Assembly (NCBI GenBank): GCA_030789695.1
Contig: CM061132.1
Coordinates: forward strand, 147,630,597-147,694,596
From: Scilla litardierei
Taxonomy: Eukaryota > Streptophyta > Magnoliopsida > Asparagales > Asparagaceae
Direction: 5' to 3'
Length of the DNA stretch: 64,000 nucleotides
In this document: positions 57,877 to 64,000 of the stretch, one piece after another
How the letters are laid out: each line of letters begins with the position of its first letter
How positions within the stretch are numbered: position 1 is the stretch's first letter
Made by a program: the position numbers and the translations under genes
Notes under the pieces: generated by a model
Seen by the model: only the letters and a program-made list of their open reading frames with translations
The model's database searches: none
Told to the model about the DNA's origin: nothing

Positions 57877-58301
57877 TCTACTATATAAAACACAACTGTT
57901 TTTGAATTCTAGGGCTGATAGGACAAGATAAAGAGCGTACGAGATTTGATCTTGATGAATCAACGGTTGGGATGAGGTTTAAAGAAAATTTGGGGGGAAT
58001 CAAGTTGGTTGGAAAATTCAAAATTTTGGACTTTTTTATGGAAAAACGTAACATCCAATGGCACCTCACACATTATCCACTGCCATTTGTAATTATGGAA
58101 AAATCCAGTATCCAATGGCAGGGGAAAATAGTGAGGATTTGAGTCAATTGGAGCGAACCAATTTTGCTTAACTGCATCCCACCGCCCCCATTTGTAGACT
58201 GGGAGTCTTGAAATGGACAGTGTGCTTTTAATGGCACCAGACAAACTATTAACGATAATTATACATGTGCCAAATATAGTTTTGTCTTATTATTTTGTAG
58301 T
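57877..58301 (+). mobile_element. Helitron-like unit 6, 5' part
   Basis: TCTACTATATAAAACACAAC, then GAATTCTAGGGCTGATAGGA. No 3' hairpin is reached before the copia element at 58302 interrupts; the rest may lie outside the window. Confidence 0.65.
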
Positions 58302-58447
58302 TGTTGTGAATGGATATAGATGAGTTGGTTAGGATCACAGCTTATCTTATAAATAAGACCGTATCTATTGTATCTTATCTATGTACGCTCCTCCTCTGCT
58401 ATTAATAAAGAGCTGGAAGTTCCTCCCCCAGATGATGATTCATAACA
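58302..58447 (+). repeat. 5' LTR of the Ale-like element
   Basis: Contains TATAAATAAG (about 58349) and AATAAA (about 58404). The end TTCATAACA is shared with the 406 element. Confidence 0.8.
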
Positions 58448-58460
58448 CGTTATCAGCACG
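58448..58460 (+). other. Primer-binding-site position motif
   Basis: CGTTATCAGCACG, identical to 537-549. Confidence 0.65.
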
Positions 58461-60076
58461 AGACTTTAAATAAAATTTCCACACAAAATCGATTGTTGTG
58501 AAAGCGAAGGAAAGGCGGGAGATCCACGCGCGCAGCGTCGTCTACCTCAAACGGGTGTCGTCATCCATGCGTAGGCTTCGTTCAACAGTCGCTAGATCTG
58601 GAGGACGGATCTAGAGGTATTTTCTCGCTAAAATGTAATTTTTATCTTATGTATGATGGTTTTCTCCATGGATCTCGAAAGATCGGAGTGGAAATAGAGC
58701 TTATCCCCTAAACCGACGATTTTTATCGTCTAAAATCATATTTTTAAATGTTTTCAATCTGAAATTTATAATAAAATTCGTTGTATCCCCTCACGACATT
58801 GCCAGTGGCCTTGCCTCCGGCCGTCGTTATTATTCGTCGCCCCGAAGGCACCGGACCCTCCCCCCTGCACGCTCGAAGCGAGAGAGGGGGATGCCGCTGT
58901 CCCCGCCCCGCCTGATCAGCGGGGGGGATTTTGTCTTCCCCGACCCCTGCCTGATCAGCGGGGGGCTGCTTGCCGCTCCCCGCACCCTCCGTTATGGCAG
59001 GGGCTGCTCTGTCGACCCCAACCCCCCTCGGTAATTGGGGGGCGCTGTCCACCGATCCCCCCTTATCTCTCTCGTAGGGCAAACGGGCCATAGGCCCGTA
59101 AAAACAAAAATAAAAACAAAAAAAATTGAATGTGGGCTTAAAGCCCACATGACATGTGCGGGCTTCTGCTCGCACACAAAAAAACAAAACAAAACAAACA
59201 GAACTGAAATTAAAGGGGGATGTGCTTAAAATAAGATTTAAAAGGCTTTTGGGGGCCTAAATATTACTTAAAAATCAAGATAAAATAAGGAACTGAAAGG
59301 GGACTTTTGGGGACTTTAGGGATCAATTGGGGATTTTTAAAAGAAAATTTTCTTCCTTTTTCAAGAAGAACATGTCATTTTTGGACTCTTTTCGAACCTT
59401 TTTGAATAATCCCAACTAGCACAACTTTTGCATTATATGATGCCTTTTTAGGATCATAATTATATGCTCTGCATCACTTTGAAATGGCTTATTCTGTGGA
59501 TAAACTGATATTATGTTGTGCAATATAACTTAATAATTAGGAAGATACTGTGACCGCTCTGCCGTTAGTCAACTAACCCAACGGTGTATGACGTTGCTCA
59601 GTAGTCCAATAATTATTAAGTATTTAAATTGTTTATCCTTCTATGAATATGATGCATGTGATACGTGTGATGAAAATATCTGATGAGCACAAATTTTTGC
59701 ATGGATGGCTAATTACGGTTTTGGATCGGCTGTTTAAGTCCCACATTTTACTTTTCCTGCACTTTTCTTTTCCTTTTGAGAGAAATTGTAGTGAGGAAAT
59801 TATGTAATGTCCAAGACCGACGACTACTTTCCATGGAGACGGAGGCCACACTTGAAGCTGAAGATTTTACATGGGACCCATGTGGTTTCCAAAGTTGTAA
59901 TTTCTTTTTTAAGCTTTCATTTGTGTAATTTAGACTGTAATGGGACCTTGGACTCTTTTATTTATGTGGGACTGGCCGATCCATGTAATTAGCGCTTCAT
60001 TTAAAAATTGCATCCGCATGGAAATATTTATCGTATAAATTATTAATTCATGCACATTTGTGCTCTGCTAGATAAA

Positions 60077-60186
60077 ATGGCCAAAATCGCAAGTGTCGAT
60101 TTCGAAGTGCTGGATGCATCAGGAGGAAATTATCTGAGCTAGCAGCTCGATGTGAAATTTTACCTGCGGGTTAAGTCCCTCATTTC
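60077..60186 (+). pseudogene. Ale-type Gag N-terminal fragment
   Basis: Reads MAKIASVDFEVLDASGGNYL, S, stop, QLDVKFYL. The pattern (F.ALD.SG.NYL.W..D...L) is the start of Gag in Ale/Retrofit copia elements; the stop (TAG) stands where Trp (TGG) is expected. It is cut after 36 codons by the next insertion. Confidence 0.7.
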
Positions 60187-60574
60187 TGTTGTGACTAAAG
60201 ATGAAAATGTAAGCGATACGGTCGGCTCACCCTCAGTCCGACCTGCGTGCCTAGCCCCCGCTTTAAGTCCTATTATTGACTTAGGCATCGGAGAGGCTAA
60301 GGGTTGGACCCCCAACCCGGCCTTTCTGACGAGTTGCTCTTTGCGCAGGTTAGCTCGTCATCCCCCGGTCATGCTCTCCCTCACCCTAAGCAGTTCGGCC
60401 CCTCCATCATATCCTACCGGATTCGGTACCGTGGTCAGCTTCCCCAGCAAGTTTAGTCTCATCACGCCACTAATCACCCGTTAAGCCTACCCTAATCCTG
60501 TCATTAGCATAACCATCGTGCCCTTGGTTCCCCATAATATAAATTCATTGTACGCGAGTTCTACCCCCGCAACA
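60187..60574 (+). repeat. 5' LTR of the Tat-like element
   Basis: 388 bp, TGTTGTGACTAAAG ... CTACCCCCGCAACA, with an ATAATATAAATT box near 60535. Confidence 0.8.
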
Positions 60575-60576
60575 AT

Positions 60577-60594
60577 TGGCGCCGTCTGTGGGAA
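60577..60594 (+). other. Primer-binding site TGGCGCCGTCTGTGGGAA
   Basis: Two bases after the LTR. This sequence is widespread in plant Athila/Tat-type gypsy elements. Confidence 0.88.
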
Positions 60595-60610
60595 CGAAGG
60601 GTCACACCCA

Positions 60611-62242
60611 TGTCAGATCCCATACCAATCAACCGAAACCCTGAACACGGCAAGAACCCTATGGATCAAGAATCGCACTATCATCCCGTGACTCCCGCGA
60701 CTAATCCACCCCCGGAGGTGGAGGTTGAAACGATCCAAGTCTCGGCCCGCGCGGTGCAGTAGAGCTTCGAGGCCTTCGCCAAGATGATGGCGGGTTTCAC
60801 AACGGATAGAGCCAAGGTGCCCCGGGCCCCTCTGAGCCCCCGAACGTGAGGCGGAATCTTCATCCTCAGTTCGTCGAAGAAATGGGGGACAAAGGGCTCG
60901 CCGAGGAGATTGCGACCCAACAGAAGCTCTTGGAGGAAGAAATGGAGATCGCCCGGCTGCGACGGTGCCAAGTGGAAGCGGCGACCGAACAGAGGCATCT
61001 GGATGAGGCGGCCGAGGTCGCCCGGCAAGCCCTCCTCGACGAAGAGACTGCCCAACGCCAGCTCCACTTCATTAACGTGGAACGTGAAAGGGTTCGGAGG
61101 GAGAATGAGGAGAACTGGGATATCCCGGAGGTGTCGGCGACGGGCCGGTGACACATGAACGAGCGCATCCCGTTGCTCGCCAGGTCCCCACCTCGGGGGT
61201 GAAGTCCGCCCTGCCGGCATATCTCCCCAGATAGTCTGGAAGAGGAAGTCGTTCATCAACAACTCTGCTTCCTTGCCACAGAGCGCGAAAGGCTTCTAAG
61301 GGAGAATCAGGAGCAGAGAGAGATCCCGGATGCGACGGCTGTAGGTCGGCGATACTGGAATGACCGTAGCCCACCGCCCGTCGAGTCCCCCGCATGTGGA
61401 AGGAGTCCTTCCAGGGGACCGCTTCGCTATTCCCCGGGGCATGATGACCGTCAGCAGCCGAGGCGGGATCGGAGCGAAACCCCAGAATGGCAGAGAGGGC
61501 GCGCGCCAGAGTGCCCCGCCTACCCTGAGGAGGCCACGCCGTTGGCGCGGTGGATCACGTCGGCCCCGAGACCCACAAGGTTCAAGGCCCCCTGCTGGAC
61601 ACCTACAACGGAAGGGGCGACCCCCTCTCGCACGTGCAACAATACCGGGGGCGATGGAGGCGCAGGATGTGGGGGACGCGTTCATGTGCCGGCTTTTCTC
61701 ACAGAGCCTGCGGGACACGGTGCTGGAATGGTATTACGGCTTGCCCCAAGATCCATCGGAAGCTTCGGTGAATTGTCCCACAAGTTCTGCCAAGAGTTCC
61801 GGGCCGGGCGCACCAAGAAGAAGCCCTTAGACTATCTCAGCACGATAATCCAAGGTGAAGGAGAGACGACGGGGAAATACCTGCACCGCTTCTAGGATGA
61901 GAGGCGGGTGGTGGTGGCCTGCAGTGATGAAGCGCTCATGCTAGCCTTCAAGACGGGGCTGTGGAATCGGAGCCTCCACAAATCTCTGCTCGAGATCCGC
62001 TGGCCGACTACGACGCGCTAGTCGCTCAGGCGGAAAGATATGCGCTGAGCGAGGAGACTCTCCGCGTCAAGAAACCAGTCACCCCGGCGAGGTCGTCCCA
62101 GGGCGAGCCTCGGCCCTATCCCAGGCCGAGGCAAGAAGACGGGCCCCGGGGCCACGACCAGCCGAACCAACCAAGGCACGACCCCCCGGGGTGTCGCCCG
62201 CAAGACCGCCCGGGCCCGACGCGAGAGTTCGTTCCCGCCTGA
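60611..62242 (+). pseudogene. Gypsy Gag remnant, several frameshifts
   Basis: From the ATG MSDPIPINRNPEHGKNPMDQ through a Glu/Arg-rich coiled-coil-like stretch (60850-61150), then capsid pieces in changing frames: DTYNGRGDPLSHVQQY (about 61590), DAFMCRLFSQSLRDTVLEWY (about 61675), FGELSHKFCQEFRAGR, YLSTIIQGEGETTGKYLHRF (to about 61895). Typical gypsy Gag order; at least three frame changes and several stops. Confidence 0.75.
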
Positions 62243-63175
62243 GAGCCCGCTCGAGCGATCCCGAGGCTAGAAGGACCTCTGCGGGCCCAGTACACGCAGA
62301 TCAACCCCCCTATGATAGAGGTGTTGGCCGCGGCGGTGAGGGCCAGACTGTTGCCAGACCCCCCCAGAGAAATGAAGTCCGACCCGGCGAATCAAGATCT
62401 CCGGAAGTATTGTCGGTATCACCGGGACCACGGTCATGATACCGACAATTGCTACACCCTCAAGAGGGAGATCGAGTGATTGATCCAGGCGGGTCACCTG
62501 GGAAGCTTCATGGAGGGCAGAAGGCCGATCCAGGAGGAGAGGGCCCCGCGAGGAGCGCGGAGGCCGGATCCGCCACTGGACAACGAGCGGGAGGAACCTC
62601 GCCCACCGAAGCCGGTCATGCGCATAGATGTAATATGTGGTGGGCCGTTCTCTGGAGGGGCGTCGTCGTCAAGCAGGAAGGCGTACGCTCGGCAGGTGAT
62701 GGCAGCGAGCCTCGACAGTGATACGAAGGGGAGAAGGATAGCCCGACCTCCCATTACCTTTACCGACGAAGATCTGGAGGGAATCGAGCTACTGCATGAC
62801 GACACCATCGTCATCGAGGCTCAGATCGGGATAGCCGTCATCAGCAGCCTCCTGATCGACACTGGGAGCTCTTGCGACATTCTATTTATGTCGACGATTG
62901 AAAAGATGGGGCTGGGGCAGGCGGACCTGAGACCTTGCACTGGACCCATCATCAGCTTCACTGGCCACTCGACTCCTATCGTGGGGGTGATCACCTTGCC
63001 GGTGTCACTCAGAGAGGAACCAAGGGTCGTCACTCGCATGACGCAGTTTGTTGTCGTCGATATTGCGTCGGCACACAACGGGATCATAGGACGACCATAC
63101 ATGACGGACATCGAAGCGCTCCCCAGACTGCTCAATCAGATGGTCAAGTTCCAAACTCTGCGAGGAGTGGGTTAG
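62243..63175 (+). pseudogene. Gag zinc knuckle and protease of the Tat-like element
   Basis: One frame with a single internal TGA (62477). YCRYHRDHGHDTDNCYTLKR is the modified CCHC knuckle (C-x2-H-x4-H-x4-C type) of Tat/Athila Gag. Downstream, IDVICGGPFSGG and then the retropepsin core LLIDTGSSCDILF (active Asp in DTGSS, about 62860) and HNGIIGRPYMTDIEALPRLL. The frame ends at 63175, where RT should follow but does not. Confidence 0.8.
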
Positions 63176-63369
63176 TGCGGGGGAGCCAGAAGTTATCCAG
63201 GAGCTGCTAAATAGGATCCACCAAGCACAAGGGTCCGGAGCAGACCTTGTCGATCGACCTCCTTTCTAAGAGGGAGGACTTTTGCGACCAACGGCCAACT
63301 CTTGCTAAAGAAGTCATGGAGGTACCCATGGCCGCAGGGGAAGACAAGACCGTTTCAATCGGCACTGCC

Positions 63370-63596
63370 ACTCCCGGGTGAGAAAACGGAGCTTCAGAAC
63401 CGGCGATTTGGTCCTCAGAGGCGCCACCTCCAAGCCCGCTGAGACCACTCGCCAAGGGAAGCTGGCGGCAAAATGAGAGGGACCCTGCGATGTCATCGAC
63501 ATTGTCGGACCAGCCACATGCGTACCAACAACCCTCGACAGGAGCGAGCTGGCTCATCCGTGAAACGTGGAGCGCCTACTAAAATGCTGTCGGTAA
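63370..63596 (+). pseudogene. Integrase C-terminal tail remnant
   Basis: The frame reads HSRVRKRSFRTGDLVLRGAT, then GKLAAK, stop, EGPCDVIDIV, then ELAHP, stop, NVERLLKCC. The family pattern is F..GDLVLR ... GKL...WEGPY.V ... ELPHPWN.E.L..YY. Both stops (TGA) stand where Trp is expected, consistent with methylation-driven decay. It is joined to protease-proximal sequence by a deletion of the RT-integrase core. Confidence 0.75.
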
Positions 63597-63680
63597 TTGT
63601 AAGCCTTTAATGAAATACTGTTTTTCTCTTCGTATTTTCAAATCTCTTTGTCTCCACTTGAAAGTCTCAGTTTAAGACAC

Positions 63681-64000
63681 AAGACTCCGGGGCAATCTTA
63701 CGGAGCTTCACCACCCAAACCAGAGAAGGGTACGGGCCGAGCTACGCGCTCGCTCCCCCCTCCAGTGAAGACCTCCGGGGCAAGCTTACGGAGCTTCGCC
63801 ATCCAAACCGGAGCGCCATATGCGGGGTACGCGACGGCCCAATACTCGTCCGACTATAGAGGCTGCGGGGAGGCGACGGCCCAATACCGCCCTCTCAAAG
63901 ACTCCGGGGCAAGCTTACAGAGCTTCGCCATCCAAACCAAAGCAGGGCACGGGCCGAGCTACGCGCTCGTTCCCCCCTCCAGTGAAGACCTTCGTGGCAA
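63681..64000 (+). repeat. Tandem repeats in the Tat 3' non-coding region
   Basis: AGACTCCGGGGCAA.CTTACGGAGCTTC.CC and GGGCCGAGCTACGCGCTCG recur with a period of about 217 bp and a half-unit copy between (63767). Truncated by the window end. Confidence 0.8.

Larger units (their letters stand above)
58302..60186 (+). mobile_element. Ale/Retrofit-like copia element, 5' part
   Basis: LTR 58302-58447 (146 bp, TGTTGTGAATGG ... GATTCATAACA), the same CGTTATCAGCACG motif as the 406 element, then a leader with the same landmarks (GATCTAGAGGTA, GAGAGAAATT, CTTGAAGCTGAAG). A gag start follows at 60077 and is cut by the gypsy element at 60187. The right end lies outside the window or is lost. Confidence 0.8.
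60187..64000 (+). mobile_element. Ty3/gypsy Tat-like element, internally deleted, runs off the window
   Basis: LTR 60187-60574, a PBS of TGGCGCCGTCTGTGGGAA type, gag remnants, zinc knuckle and protease, then a jump straight to the C-terminal tail of integrase at about 63370, and a tandem-repeat 3' region. RT, RNase H and the integrase core are absent. The PBS type and the repeats after pol fit the Tat lineage (Retand/Ogre relatives); that assignment is from memory. It interrupts the Ale-like gag. Confidence 0.85.

Noticed and set aside
60681..61262. 193-codon minus-strand ORF
   Set aside because: It is antisense to the gypsy Gag coding region; the plus strand carries the recognisable domains.

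Overview
This window is nuclear DNA from a seed plant, most likely an angiosperm. The evidence is one intron-split plant-type housekeeping gene surrounded by nested plant transposable elements: Ty1/copia, Ty3/gypsy, TRIM, SIRE-type, hAT and Helitron. No bacterial operons, rRNA, tRNA or CRISPR structures were seen. The species cannot be named from the sequence. The introns of 4 to 12 kb point to a large, repeat-rich genome.

The only intact host gene I can support is a ubiquitin C-terminal hydrolase of the UCHL3/UCH3 type on the + strand. Nine exons between 7103 and 44088 join in frame into a predicted 229-residue protein with its catalytic Gln, Cys, His and Asp present. Only 690 nt of about 37 kb is coding; five introns are large or filled with repeats.

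Layout. 1-405: possible degenerate hAT end. 406-6849: a young short-LTR copia-type element with no recognisable gag-pol; its 3' LTR ends 253 bp before the UCH3 ATG. Intron 3 (7589-18129): a TRIM (8465-9258); a three-LTR composite (LTRs at 10212, 15508 and 16867); a 2-kb LTR element (10626-12640) whose interior is made of fragments of host genes (PWP2-like, calnexin-like, chloroplast HSC70-like); and a TIR element (14398-15153). Intron 4: a small gypsy-related element (19707-22076) carrying a nested solo LTR. Intron 6: a poly-T/poly-G tract, an LTR element with a nested SIRE-type solo LTR, a perfect-ended foldback and a hAT MITE. Intron 8: a CT/GA foldback, a solo LTR, and a three-LTR gypsy-derived composite on the minus strand, invaded by two pol-less gag elements.

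Downstream of the gene, 45037-58301 is a head-to-tail array of six Helitron-like units (5' TC, palindromic 3' hairpin, CTAG). A full-length copia element (48831-56821, 604-bp LTRs differing at 2 sites) sits inside unit 4. Its gag-pol is broken by one 40-bp tandem duplication. The array is cut at 58302 by a second short-LTR copia element, which is itself cut at 60187 by a Ty3/gypsy Tat-like element that has lost RT, RNase H and the integrase core and runs off the window.

The strongest leads are the tandem Helitron array, the gene-fragment-only LTR element, and the young retrotransposon in the UCH3 promoter region.
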